Source: an uncultured Sutterella sp.
Lineage (GTDB): Bacteria > Pseudomonadota > Gammaproteobacteria > Burkholderiales > Burkholderiaceae_F
Length of the DNA: 18,965 nt
Assembly (NCBI GenBank): GCA_934255515.1
Contig: CAKQON010000028.1
Location: forward strand, 1 to 18,965
Direction of reading: 5' to 3'
Each line of letters opens with the position of its first letter. Position 1 is the stretch's first letter. Of the stretch, positions 6,508 through 15,243 are shown one piece after another. The notes beneath the pieces were generated by a model. The model saw only the letters and a program-made list of their open reading frames with translations. It did not search any database and was not told the origin of the DNA. The position numbers were made by a program, and so were the translations under genes.

Positions 6508-9500
6508 CAGCATTCTCCGGCAAATAGTTGGTCAAGCCGCCTGATGACGGCCGGCCTCACGGGATCGAACACAATGCCCTGCGGGTGATCCGGCGTCGTC
6601 GCGTCCGCGCGCACGCCGCGCAGGAACACATAAATGGCGCCCCCGATCATGTCGTCATGGAAGTGTTCTCCGAGCCTCGAGCGTAGAAAACGTCTCAGCG
6701 CCACGAGGTAGATGAGGTACTGGAGCCGATAAAGATGCCGGCGCATTTCCTCATCCATCGCCTTTTCCTCGTACCCGTCAGCTTCAGGCGAAATCTTGTT
6801 GCTCTTCCAGTCGAGCACGTAGAAGCGCCCGTCGTGCATGAAGGCGAGGTCGATGAAGCCCGTGAGAAAGCCCTGAAGCGACTCGGGGCGAAGGCCGCCG
6901 AAGTCGTATTTTTCGGGATCGAGTTCGCGAAGCTCATTCGCGAGCCGCTCCGCCGTGAGGCCCTTCGGAATTGGAATCAGAAATTCAAGCTCCGCGCTTC
7001 TCGCGCGCTTTGGCACATCCCTCAGAAACAATCCCGGAGCAATTTCCGCGTTGAGAATGTCGTAAATCATCCGGGCGGCCCCCTCTGCGGCAAGCTCCCG
7101 GGCAGCATCATCCGCAAAGGAAAGGTGCTTCTCGACCTCCCTGCTGCAAAGCTCGAGCCTTGCTGCCCGCGCCTCTTCTGTATCAGGCGCCATCCCGGCA
7201 AAATCCGCGAGCTCGAGCATTTCATGGAGACACGTGCCCGCCTGCGCACCCTTGGGGAAGGCAAGGATGTCCCCGGCTACAGGCACCTTTTCGGCTTCGC
7301 CGTACCAGACGGGAAAGCCCGAGCACTCATCCTCGGTCATGCGCGAAATGCCGGTGAAGCTTGACGTTCTCCAGCCTCCCCGGACATCGCGGGCCTTCTC
7401 AACATCGAAGTCGGAAGGCTTTGTTTCTGACGACACCTGAAAGCCGTCGGCCTTTCCGGCTTCTGCAAGGAGAGAAAAATCCCGCACGGCGACGGTGCCG
7501 GTATTACGCAGACTCTCAAGGCGCTTCCTGGCCTGAACCTCCGTCAATGTCTTCTTATCCGTCCCGCCGCAGAGCGCCGCAAAATAAGCATTCTTAGACG
7601 TGTTGGCGCCCCAGGAGTCGGGAGACTTCTTGCTCATCATCGACTGAGGTAGCATAACGACCAGGTGTTTGGCCGCCCGCGTCATGGCAACGTATGCGAG
7701 ACGCACGTCTTCTTCGATCGATTCGCTGACTTCTCGTTCATCGGCATCGCTCGCCACGTGGCTCAGAAGCAGATTGAGCCGCCCCTCGTCGTCTGGGACG
7801 AGGTGCACGGAGGATTTGCTGCCGCCCGGCAATTTCTTCTGTGCGAATGGCAGATAGACGATCGGGTACTGAAGGCCCTTGCTCGAATGAATGGTCTGAA
7901 GCGTAACGAGGTTCGCATCGCTCTCGAGCCTTACCTTCTGGTCTTCCGCAGATCCGCCCGAAGTCTTCTGGTTCTCGAGCCACTCGGCGAGGCCGACGGG
8001 CGTCGGCACCGTTCGGTGCGCGGCATGAAGGAGTTCGAGGAGATGCGCATAGTTGACAAGCCGTCGCTCGCCGTCTTCGCAGGGAAGGAGTCTCTCCGTC
8101 GTCCGGCAGAGCGCCATCAGCCGGCGAACGGCGGGCGCCGGACCGCTCGACGGCCAGCGGCGGAGCCCTTCCTCAAGGACTCTTCTCAATTCCACGCGGC
8201 GCGCCTCATCCTTCTCATCGTTCTGAAGGGTCTGAAGCGTATCGCCCACCAGACGCGTCGCTCTGGCCGCATTCATCGCGCGCATGTCGCCCGGCGCCGC
8301 GAAGGCACGCAGAAGGAGGATCATCTCGGAAGCCTCCTCAGTCTGCGCCACGCTTTCCTTCATCTGATAGCGCACGCGCACGCCGCGTTCGGCGAGCGCA
8401 TCCTTGACGAGGAGCGCTTCGCTGTTGGTGCGGACAAGGACGGCAATGTCGCGTGCTTCAACGCCGCGCACGGAGGCGGGTCCGCCCCAGGGCGAAAGAT
8501 CGAGCTCCCCGATCGGCGTTTCCCCGGCCTCGGCCGTGATGACGGCATCGCCTCTCAGGCCCGCAGCGATCAGTTTGGCGATGGAGAGTCCAAGCGCAGC
8601 CATGGATGATGTTCTGACGTCATCGGCATTCGCGCAGAGGGATCCTCCGGCTTCAGTCCAGATTTCAAGGGGCAGAGGTTCCTTCCAATCGTCGCCATCC
8701 CGCATCCAGAGACCGGTTTTCGAGGAGGAGCTATGGACCGTCTGATAAGCGAGGCCCGCCCTCAGGAAGGGAAGCCCCGTCGGCGCCGTCGTCCAGAACG
8801 CATTGAAGGCGTCGACGAGCTTCGGCGACGAGCGGAAGTTCGTCATGAGCGCTTCCGTGCGGCCGATCTCCGCAATGCGCTTTCTCGCGCGGAGGTAGGT
8901 ATTCAAGTCTGCAGAACGGAAGCGGTAGATCGCCTGCTTCGGGTCGCCCACGAAGAAGATGGCGCGGCCTTCGCGCTCCGCCTGAACGTCGGGCGAGGCC
9001 TTCGCGTCGTAAACCGAGAGGAAAAGCTTCTCGACAATCGCGTACTGGATGGGATCCGTATCCTGGAATTCGTCGATGAGAACGCCCCGGTAGGCGCTTC
9101 TTACGCGTTTGGCGAGCCTCTCGGCCTGCCTCATGACGTCCTCCGATGCGTACGCTCCCGGGAGGAGCCGGTCGTAGAGCTCCCGAAGAAGGTCGTTGAA
9201 GGTCTTCACCCGGGCGTTCTTCTTCATGTCGAGAAGGCGCCCGGGCACATCCGTCATGAAGGTGCTCACCGCCTTCTGAATCTCGGGCGAGAGATTGTTG
9301 AAATCCGTCCACCTGCGGGGAACGAGGGACTCAGGATAGTCGGCGAGATTCTGAAGTTTTTTGTCCCAGTTGTCGCCGTCCACGAGCTCCCGGCGGTCGG
9401 CTTCCTCGGGCATGGCGTCAAGAGACCGCCGCAGGAAGTCCCGCACGGCGTCGGAACGGAACTTGTCGTCCGAATCGGTCAGATCAAAGTTGATGGTGCC

Positions 9501-9944
9501 GCCCGACGAAAACGCATTGTCCTCGATCACCTTCTGGCAGAAGCTGTGAATCGTGAAGATGCCAGCATTATCGAAGAGCGCGAGCGACTCGCGGATGCGG
9601 TCTTCCGCATCCCTGTCGTCAATCCCCATGCCGCGCCAGAGGCCGATCTGCTTCACGGTGAGCGCGTCGGCATCCGCGTGAGCAATCGTCCCGGTGAGGA
9701 CGCCGAGCGCCTCCGTGAGGTGCGATTCGATGCGGGCCTTCAGTTCAGCCGTTGCCGCACGCGTGAAGGTCATCACGAGGAGGTGATTGATCGGGATCCC
9801 GGCTTCAACGATGAAGCGAAGCACGAGGTGCTTGATCGAAAAGGTCTTCCCTGTACCCGCCGATGCCTCGAGGAGCGTCGGCACAAGGAGCGGCGCCGTT
9901 GCTACGTCAAACCCCGGGTTCCTGTCTTTCTTTTCCGCTGTCAT
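6507..9944 (-). CDS. recB: Exodeoxyribonuclease V subunit beta, RecB helicase-nuclease
   Basis: RecB (1145 aa) is the 3'-to-5' helicase and only nuclease of the RecBCD complex. It resects double-strand ends and loads RecA after Chi recognition. Superfamily 1A helicase motifs run in order: EASAGTGKT with K33, MTFTRAATAELK, TIHSFCQ, and IDEFQDTDPIQ with D291. These are followed by VGDPKQAIYRFRSAD, TNFRSS, TIHSSKGLQYPIV and YVAMTRAAKHLVV. The C-terminal nuclease domain is complete: H907 (GTCLHEML), D1032 (GFIDLAF), and D1045 with K1047 (VLDWKSNK), followed by RLQYLIYLVALRRFLR. All catalytic residues expected from the E. coli enzyme are therefore present, and length is near the E. coli 1180 aa. 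The start codon overlaps the recC stop as ATGA, with a GGGGGAG Shine-Dalgarno sequence about eight bases upstream inside recC. No ptrA lies between recC and recB, unlike E. coli. Confidence 0.98.
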   Translation of the reverse strand: MTAEKKDRNPGFDVATAPLLVPTLLEASAGTGKTFSIKHLVLRFIVEAGIPINHLLVMTFTRAATAELKARIESHLTEALGVLTGTIAHADADALTVKQIGLWRGMGIDDRDAEDRIRESLALFDNAGIFTIHSFCQKVIEDNAFSSGGTINFDLTDSDDKFRSDAVRDFLRRSLDAMPEEADRRELVDGDNWDKKLQNLADYPESLVPRRWTDFNNLSPEIQKAVSTFMTDVPGRLLDMKKNARVKTFNDLLRELYDRLLPGAYASEDVMRQAERLAKRVRSAYRGVLIDEFQDTDPIQYAIVEKLFLSVYDAKASPDVQAEREGRAIFFVGDPKQAIYRFRSADLNTYLRARKRIAEIGRTEALMTNFRSSPKLVDAFNAFWTTAPTGLPFLRAGLAYQTVHSSSSKTGLWMRDGDDWKEPLPLEIWTEAGGSLCANADDVRTSSMAALGLSIAKLIAAGLRGDAVITAEAGETPIGELDLSPWGGPASVRGVEARDIAVLVRTNSEALLVKDALAERGVRVRYQMKESVAQTEEASEMILLLRAFAAPGDMRAMNAARATRLVGDTLQTLQNDEKDEARRVELRRVLEEGLRRWPSSGPAPAVRRLMALCRTTERLLPCEDGERRLVNYAHLLELLHAAHRTVPTPVGLAEWLENQKTSGGSAEDQKVRLESDANLVTLQTIHSSKGLQYPIVYLPFAQKKLPGGSKSSVHLVPDDEGRLNLLLSHVASDADEREVSESIEEDVRLAYVAMTRAAKHLVVMLPQSMMSKKSPDSWGANTSKNAYFAALCGGTDKKTLTEVQARKRLESLRNTGTVAVRDFSLLAEAGKADGFQVSSETKPSDFDVEKARDVRGGWRTSSFTGISRMTEDECSGFPVWYGEAEKVPVAGDILAFPKGAQAGTCLHEMLELADFAGMAPDTEEARAARLELCSREVEKHLSFADDAARELAAEGAARMIYDILNAEIAPGLFLRDVPKRARSAELEFLIPIPKGLTAERLANELRELDPEKYDFGGLRPESLQGFLTGFIDLAFMHDGRFYVLDWKSNKISPEADGYEEKAMDEEMRRHLYRLQYLIYLVALRRFLRSRLGEHFHDDMIGGAIYVFLRGVRADATTPDHPQGIVFDPVRPAVIRRLDQLFAGEC

Positions 9945-12900
9945 TTCTGATCTCCCCCGATTTCATGTTCAACGAGCAGCGCTTCAAACTCATGAGCGAG
10001 CACCTCGCCGTCGACCCTCGCGTAAAGCTTCTGGAGCAGATCTGCGGCTTTCTTGAGTCGCTTTTCCGCTTCCGCGAGCTTCTTCCCGCGGAAGGCAATG
10101 AGATTGGCATGACTCTCGTCCTCGGCGCCTTTCCCCTCGAAGGGCGCTCTCGCAACCGTCGTATTTCCGGAAAGCGACGCCTCCCAGAGGCGCCCGAGCA
10201 CCGCGAGGATTCGCGCCGCGGCATCCGCCGTAATCGGCGCAAGCGCACTGATCACCGGAATGTATTCATCCTTCTCTTTTTCACGGGAAACCAGACAGCC
10301 GTTCACTTCGAGCCCTGCCGCACGCATGACGAGAAATTCCCAGGCAGCCCTCTGTCCGCGGCTCCCCGTTACGGCAGACGCCGTCACGGGAGCAAAGAGA
10401 AGATTCCCCGTTTCCCCGTGCTTTCTCAGGTCCGAGGTCTGCATGGAAATCTTCCAGGAAAGCCCCGGCAGATCGGCCGTAATCATTTGGGGAGCGACTT
10501 CGGTCGTATTCTTCATTGCATGATCAAAGCAGTCGAAGAGCGCGAGCGCAATCGCGAGATCCTCCTCGAGCGCCCATTCGCGCACGCCCCGGGCGCCGAG
10601 CCCGGGATTGAGCGCCCAGCGTCTTCGGACATCGTCCTCGCTTTCACCGGCAAAGAACGCCCGGAGAGCCTCGTCGGTGCGCTTCCAGAAGCTCAGGCCC
10701 CCGGCTGAGGGCACCAGCGGCACCTCTTCGTCCTCTTCGCCGTCATCAATTCCGATGCCGTTTTCCTTCAGAACGGAGTTCGCGGGATCCCGCCAGAACT
10801 TCCAGAGGGTCGTGAAGGGAACCTGATCTCCTGCCTCGGGGAGCGGCCTTGCCGCATCCTCGAAGGGGAGCTCCTTCTTCCTCCAGTTTTCCTTTGCTGC
10901 ATCCCTGAGTGCCGTCAGAAGATCCGCGTCGGTCGAGCGCCAGTCGCCCTGAAGGTCCCTGAAGGCATTAGGCGAAAAGCCCGTGAGGGCGAGCGTTCTC
11001 GTGAGCATTCCCGCCCATTGACGGCGCTCTTCGCGGTTTTCCGCAAAGGAAAGAATCCACTCGCGAAGCTCCTGCGCAACGATGGAGGGCTCCTTTCTCT
11101 CTGCATCGCTCACGCCCCCGGCATACGAAATAAGGAAGGTTTCGCGCGCGGCAAGAAGGAGGTCGAGGAAGATGTTGCGGTTGTCGTGCCGGCTGTCGCG
11201 GTCGCCTCTGCGCGGAAAGCGCGCCATCAGATCGAATTCCTCGGCGTGCGACGACCCGGGGAATCTTGAATCATCGTTGAGCCCGCAGATGACGATCACC
11301 TTGTAGGGAAGGCCGCGCAGCTGCTGCATGCCGGTGAAGGTCACGCCGCTCCCAGGACGCCCGCCCGGCTGAGCGCCGGCAAGCCGGTCCCTCAGGGCCG
11401 ACATGAAGAGCCTGAAGGGAACTTCCGGAGCCCCTTCATCGGGATTTTCCGCAGCCTCGATTTCAATGGCAAGGGCTTCGGCGCCCGCGCGCAGCGACTG
11501 CCAGTTTTCCTGCGGCGTTTCGCGCGGGAAAAAGCATTCAAGCGCCTCGGAAATCCACCGCGTCCAGCGCCTCGGGCCTCTTTCGTTCTGATCGCCAGAA
11601 GAGGCGGCGTCAGCGTCTTCCGCTTCGCGCCGAAGCTTCTCAAGAGCCGCATAGATTGTGGAGAGGGCATTGAGGAGCTCAGGTCTTTCGGCCGCAGTGC
11701 TCCAGCCCCTCGCTTCAACGCCTTCTCGGGGGAGCACGTCGAGGAAGGGCTTTCTCACGCCTCCCGGAAGCATGACGCCGAGCGCGAGGCGCTCGAGCGC
11801 ACGCGAGAGCGTCGACTCCCGCACGTGCCGGAAGGTTTCCGCATCAAGCGAAAGAAGATGGCCGTCCGAGAGCCCGAATTCAAACCCGGCGCTCGCGAGC
11901 CACGCCGAAAGGGTCTCAAGGTCGTCCGCCTCAAAGCCGAAGCGCCTCGAAATCAAAGGGAGCGAGAGCCACGCGAGAAAGTCCCCGCGCTTCATGCGGC
12001 CGGTCAAAAGATTGGCAAGCCCCGAAAGCGCCTCGAGCGGTGCGTCCTCGCTCGCCATCAAGGCGCCCGTTATGCGGTAGTCGATGCGCCTTCCTGCCGG
12101 GAGGCTCCCGAACACCTGGTCAATGAGCGGAGCCGAAGCCGAAATATCCGGCGTCACGACGAGCACGTCCTCGGGCCGGAGATCTCTTCTCTTCCGGAAC
12201 TGCGCCTGCAGCCAGTCGGCAAGGCCTTCAAGCTCGCGCACAGCCGTGGGCGCACAGACGAAGCGAAGCGACTCATCCTCTTCCCTCACCGCCTTTTCTT
12301 CAAACTGCGAGAGATCGGGGTCGAGCTTCAGAATGGAATCCTGAATGCGCCTTAGAAGCGTCGGTTCATTGGCTTCAAGGTAGATGCTCTCGGCATCCAC
12401 CTTCATGTCGACCGTAATGTTCTTCGGACTCAGCTGATAGTCGCGCAGAATATCCCGGGAGGCAAGAATCCTCCGTTCCCTCGGCTCCATCGCGGAATCA
12501 TTGGCATGCGCATTTTCGGAGGGTCCGGAAAGGAGCGTTTCCCGGATGTCTTCTTCAGTAAAGCGCCAGAGACGGTCGATGTTGGCGCGAACGCTTCTGC
12601 CGTTGTCGGCGAGAATCGGGTGCCCGATCTCCCGGTGCCCGTCCCCTTTCTCCTTCCAGTTGAAGAGCCGTTTCGGCACAAGGTCGAACCAGTATTCGGA
12701 CGAAGGGTTAAGGAGATAGAGCCACACGTCGCGCCCGGAATGCGCGAAAGCCTTCAGAACCGGGAGCATCAGCGGCGGCACGACGAAGGGCATGAAGACG
12801 TGAAGCGCATTGGGGAGCGGCACCGTCCGGCCGTGCCCGAGATCGAGTTCCCGCAGCTCCTTCGGCGCCCCGGCAAGGGATTCGAGCGTCTCGGGAAGCG

Positions 12901-13537
12901 TTTCCAGAAATTGTCTTCCGCGCCACCGGGGGTTCTCAGCAAGCCGCTTCCAGAGCTCGCGCTGCCAGACAAAGTCGGGGTCGGCTTCCATCCTTCTGCG
13001 TTCATCCTGCATTTCTTCGGTGAGCGTCAGCCGCTCCTGATGGAGCCCGAGCCACTCGAGCACCCAGTCGAGCCGGTAGCTCGCATAGGAGACGAAAACG
13101 GAGCAGATGCGCTGCGCGAGCGAAAAGACCTCCTCTTCCGTTCTTCCTCTCAGGCAATCCTCAAGCCGCACCGTTTTCGCCTTCATTTCCTCCCGGAAGC
13201 TTCCCGGTCCAGTTTTTCTGAGGATCTCCCAGACCATCCAGTCCGCTTCGTTGCCGACCACGTTGGCGAGCGGCTCCTTCGAAAAGAAGCCGAGCCACTG
13301 CGAGAGGAACATGAACTGCATCGAGGCGCAAATCTGCTCCTCGCGGGCGATGGCGCGCGTCAGGTCCGTTTCAACAGCCTTCGACGGAATGATGACGGGC
13401 ACACGGTCGAAGACGCCCTCAAAGAGCGCATCCGCACCGAGTTCCGAAGCTTCGGGACGAAATCGAAGCCGCTCGATGTTGCTAAGGAGCACCGCCCGAA
13501 GGACTTCGTAGCTGTTGCTGTAAAGCGTATGAATCAT
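9941..13537 (-). CDS. recC: Exodeoxyribonuclease V subunit gamma, RecC
   Basis: RecC (1198 aa) is the scaffold subunit of RecBCD. In E. coli it splits the DNA strands and scans the 3' strand for Chi; it resembles an inactivated helicase. Family features include the N-terminal YSNSYEVLRAVL stretch and EEQICASMQFMFLSQWLG, matching the RecC segment that begins the first helicase-like domain. Others are DVLVVTPDISASAPLIDQVFG, RITGALMASEDAPLEALSGL, and MQQLRGLPYKVIVICGLND with N754. No Walker A or nuclease motif is visible, as expected. The ATG at 13535-13537 agrees with the family N-terminus. It is preceded by a pyrimidine-rich stretch (TTTTTTCTTCCTCCCTCGCTCCC, split here by description) with no Shine-Dalgarno sequence, which is odd for the first gene of an operon. 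Downstream, recB and recD follow with overlapping codons. The promoter should lie in the hairpin-rich gap above 13538. Confidence 0.95.
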   Translation of the reverse strand: MIHTLYSNSYEVLRAVLLSNIERLRFRPEASELGADALFEGVFDRVPVIIPSKAVETDLTRAIAREEQICASMQFMFLSQWLGFFSKEPLANVVGNEADWMVWEILRKTGPGSFREEMKAKTVRLEDCLRGRTEEEVFSLAQRICSVFVSYASYRLDWVLEWLGLHQERLTLTEEMQDERRRMEADPDFVWQRELWKRLAENPRWRGRQFLETLPETLESLAGAPKELRELDLGHGRTVPLPNALHVFMPFVVPPLMLPVLKAFAHSGRDVWLYLLNPSSEYWFDLVPKRLFNWKEKGDGHREIGHPILADNGRSVRANIDRLWRFTEEDIRETLLSGPSENAHANDSAMEPRERRILASRDILRDYQLSPKNITVDMKVDAESIYLEANEPTLLRRIQDSILKLDPDLSQFEEKAVREEDESLRFVCAPTAVRELEGLADWLQAQFRKRRDLRPEDVLVVTPDISASAPLIDQVFGSLPAGRRIDYRITGALMASEDAPLEALSGLANLLTGRMKRGDFLAWLSLPLISRRFGFEADDLETLSAWLASAGFEFGLSDGHLLSLDAETFRHVRESTLSRALERLALGVMLPGGVRKPFLDVLPREGVEARGWSTAAERPELLNALSTIYAALEKLRREAEDADAASSGDQNERGPRRWTRWISEALECFFPRETPQENWQSLRAGAEALAIEIEAAENPDEGAPEVPFRLFMSALRDRLAGAQPGGRPGSGVTFTGMQQLRGLPYKVIVICGLNDDSRFPGSSHAEEFDLMARFPRRGDRDSRHDNRNIFLDLLLAARETFLISYAGGVSDAERKEPSIVAQELREWILSFAENREERRQWAGMLTRTLALTGFSPNAFRDLQGDWRSTDADLLTALRDAAKENWRKKELPFEDAARPLPEAGDQVPFTTLWKFWRDPANSVLKENGIGIDDGEEDEEVPLVPSAGGLSFWKRTDEALRAFFAGESEDDVRRRWALNPGLGARGVREWALEEDLAIALALFDCFDHAMKNTTEVAPQMITADLPGLSWKISMQTSDLRKHGETGNLLFAPVTASAVTGSRGQRAAWEFLVMRAAGLEVNGCLVSREKEKDEYIPVISALAPITADAAARILAVLGRLWEASLSGNTTVARAPFEGKGAEDESHANLIAFRGKKLAEAEKRLKKAADLLQKLYARVDGEVLAHEFEALLVEHEIGGDQK

Positions 13538-13575
13538 GGGAGCGAGGGAGGAAGAAAAAAGTGGCTTCTCGAATC

Positions 13576-13694
13576 TCAGGGAAACGCTGTCCTGAGGCTT
13601 CAGAAGGACTAATGACGAAGTTTAGAGAAACTCTGCGTCAGGCTTCGTCGCAGTGACAATTCCTTCTGATTTCAGGGAAGTTCCACTCAGGGAA
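13576..13694 (+). repeat. Three direct copies of TCAGGGAA
   Basis: The octamer TCAGGGAA occurs at 13576-13583, 13672-13679 and 13687-13694, all in the same orientation in the recC upstream region. The last two lie 15 bases apart and form part of the 13677-13698 inverted repeat. They may be protein-binding sites or parts of an interspersed repeat; function is not shown. Confidence 0.5.
13614..13649. repeat. Inverted repeat GACGAAG/CTTCGTC upstream of recC
   Basis: GACGAAG at 13614-13620 is perfectly complementary to CTTCGTC at 13643-13649. A smaller AGTTT-agag-AAACT hairpin nests in the left side of the loop. A competing pair CTGCG/CGCAG overlaps the right arm, so two mutually exclusive RNA folds can be drawn. 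On the minus strand this would lie in the recC leader if transcription starts above it. Confidence 0.5.
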
Positions 13695-13698
13695 CTTC
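13677..13698. repeat. Inverted repeat GAAGTTCC/GGAACTTC upstream of recC
   Basis: GAAGTTCC (13677-13684) and GGAACTTC (13691-13698) form a perfect eight-base stem with a six-base loop. On the plus strand it is followed by TCTTTTGAG, giving it a terminator-like look, but no plus-strand gene clearly ends here. It could also be an operator dyad for recC. Confidence 0.55.
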
Positions 13699-13924
13699 TC
13701 TTTTGAGAGGCGTGCTGCATCACAAGAGTTCTCCTCTCAGCGAATTTCTCGAAAAAGAGTGCTTTATCCATCTCTTTTTTCAGGAATTGCACCCTGCAGT
13801 TAATCAAGTAATGAAAAGACTTGAATCACAGGACATGAGGCATTTATCTCAGATGCCGGGGAGCGAGCTGTGTGAGACTATCAAGAATTCAGTGTTTGTC
13901 GTGAATGTTTGTTACAGCATTCAC

Positions 13925-14008
13925 CCGCTTCACTGAGCGGCATCCTGAGACCGATCTCCTCAGGCGGTGCCGGGGCACAAAGAGGGCCCTGAAAGAAGAG
14001 CCCGGCCC
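13925..14008 (+). promoter_or_regulatory. Structured 5' leader of the porin gene
   Basis: Four consecutive hairpins can be drawn upstream of the porin start. They are CCGCT/AGCGG (13925-13940), CCTGAG/CTCAGG (13944-13964), GTGC/GCAC (13967-13978) and GGGCC/GGCCC (13984-14008). The Shine-Dalgarno AGGA at 14027-14030 lies after them in an unstructured A-rich stretch. Porin mRNA leaders are often regulated by small RNAs; that this one is regulated is my inference. Confidence 0.4.
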
Positions 14009-14039
14009 GATCAAACTTATTTCTCCAGGAAACAAAGAA

Positions 14040-15206
14040 ATGAAAAAGACTCTTGCTGCACTCGCCGTCCTCGGCGCTTTTGCGGGTTCGGCCATGGCCG
14101 CTGACGTGTCCGTCTACGGCATCCTTGATGTGGGCTTCAAGTATGTTCACTCCGACCCGGATGATTCTGCGAAGCCCACAACAGATTCCTTCACGATGGC
14201 TACCGGCAACCACTCCGGCAACCGCTTCGGCCTCAAGGGCGTTGAAGATCTCGGCAACGGCCTGAGCGTCGGCTTCGTGCTCGAAAACGGCTTTGCGCTT
14301 GACGACGGCACGCTCGGTCAGAGCAATCGCCTCTTCGGCCGTGAAGCGAACCTCTTCGTCCGCGGCGCCTTTGGCGAACTCTCCTTCGGCCGCCTTGGCG
14401 CCCTCGACAGCGCCAACGGCTCCTACGGCCTCCTCGGCTATCTCTCGCCGTTCGGTGCTTCGTGGGCCGGCGCTGTTGAATTCAGCACGTTCTATGTCGG
14501 CGGAGCCCGCATGGACAACACCGTCACCTACAAGTCCCCGAACGTCGCGGGCTTCAACGCCTACGCCCAGTACTCCTTCGGCATGAACACGAAGGATAAG
14601 TTCGGCACCCCTGCCGATGGCAACGACAATACAGTTGCTCCTGTTGAAGGCAAGTCTGGCGACACCCGCTACGCGGCTCTCGGCGGCACCTATGTGGCCG
14701 GCCCGTTCAATCTCGCCGCATCCGCTGCGCTCTACAACTGGTCGAGCACGGAATATACCGACAACCCCGACAACGGCTATACGCTCACTGCCGGCGGCTA
14801 CTACGACTGCGGCTTTGCGAAGACTTATCTGAGCGCCCAGTACTTCAACAACATGTACAAGGCCTCTTCGAACGATACCGACAAGGTTGGATTTGCTTCC
14901 GTCGGTTTGGATAATGAGTCCTTCAAGGGCTGGGCTGCTCAGGCCGGCTTCGACATGCCGCTCGCCGGCGGCACGGCCATGTTCGCCTTCGGCTATGCGG
15001 ATACGGACAGCGGCGACAAGGAAAACAACGACAACGAGTTCACCCGCTGGGGCACCTCTGTCGGCTACACCTACAGCCTGAGCAAGCGCACGAACGTGTA
15101 CGGCGTCGCGGGCTACTATCAGGACAAGCTGACGAACAACACCACCAAGAAAGAAAACAAGCCCGAGACCACCACGCTCTACGTCGGCATGCGTCATCGC
15201 TTCTAA
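14040..15206 (+). CDS. Gram-negative trimeric-type outer-membrane porin
   Basis: This 388-aa protein is a general diffusion porin of the betaproteobacterial/neisserial type (Porin_4/OmpC-like), which lets small hydrophilic solutes across the outer membrane. Residues 1-20 (MKKTLAALAV through SAMA) are a Sec signal peptide, cleaved before ADVSVYG, the usual first beta strand, followed by GILDVGFKY. The NRFGLKGVEDLGNGLSVGFVLENGF segment is the family signature for strands 2-3. It is followed by RLFGREANLFVRGAFGELSFGR, leading into the constriction-loop region. Alternating aromatic/hydrophobic strands continue to the C-terminal RHRF, whose final Phe is the BAM-recognition signal. The ATG at 14040 is fixed by the signal peptide and by AGGA nine bases upstream; the frame is open back to 13905 but that part is leader. 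The gene stands alone, with a strong terminator after it. Specificity and regulation cannot be read from the sequence. Confidence 0.95.
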   Translation: MKKTLAALAVLGAFAGSAMAADVSVYGILDVGFKYVHSDPDDSAKPTTDSFTMATGNHSGNRFGLKGVEDLGNGLSVGFVLENGFALDDGTLGQSNRLFGREANLFVRGAFGELSFGRLGALDSANGSYGLLGYLSPFGASWAGAVEFSTFYVGGARMDNTVTYKSPNVAGFNAYAQYSFGMNTKDKFGTPADGNDNTVAPVEGKSGDTRYAALGGTYVAGPFNLAASAALYNWSSTEYTDNPDNGYTLTAGGYYDCGFAKTYLSAQYFNNMYKASSNDTDKVGFASVGLDNESFKGWAAQAGFDMPLAGGTAMFAFGYADTDSGDKENNDNEFTRWGTSVGYTYSLSKRTNVYGVAGYYQDKLTNNTTKKENKPETTTLYVGMRHRF

Positions 15207-15243
15207 TTGAAGCCTTCAGTGCACTCTTAACACCTGAAAACTC

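Larger units (their letters stand above)
13538..14039. other. Long divergent intergenic region between recC and the porin gene
   Basis: This 502-base gap is visibly richer in A and T than the flanking genes. It must contain the recC promoter (-) and the porin promoter (+). The recC-proximal half carries a cluster of inverted repeats (separate entries), and the porin-proximal part carries leader hairpins. A possible porin promoter is TTGAAT (13821-13826) with TTTATC (13843-13848) at 16 bases, only a moderate match. Short open frames of 61 aa (13622-13807, -) and 77 aa (13703-13936, +) cover the middle. Neither has a clear ribosome site or a recognisable domain, so I do not call them genes. Confidence 0.5.

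Noticed and set aside
5320..6588. 422-residue frame antisense to recD
   Set aside because: It is a shadow of the recD helicase motifs, with no domain of its own.
7665..9950. 314- and 405-residue frames antisense to recB
   Set aside because: They lie opposite conserved RecB helicase motifs and show no protein-like family features.
12506..13612. 368-residue frame antisense to recC
   Set aside because: It is opposite a well-supported RecC N-terminal region and its ribosome site is absent.
13622..13807. 61-residue frame on the minus strand in the recC/porin gap
   Set aside because: It runs across the inverted-repeat cluster, has no clear ribosome site and no recognised family; possible but unsupported.
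13500..13900. LexA/SOS box upstream of recC
   Set aside because: I looked for CTGT-N8-ACAG type sites in the gap and saw none.
13703..13936. 77-residue frame on the plus strand in the same gap
   Set aside because: No ribosome site or domain, and it overlaps the likely porin promoter region.
13881..15197. 438-residue frame antisense to the porin gene
   Set aside because: It reflects the biased codons of the porin; the sense strand has a signal peptide, porin signature and terminal Phe.
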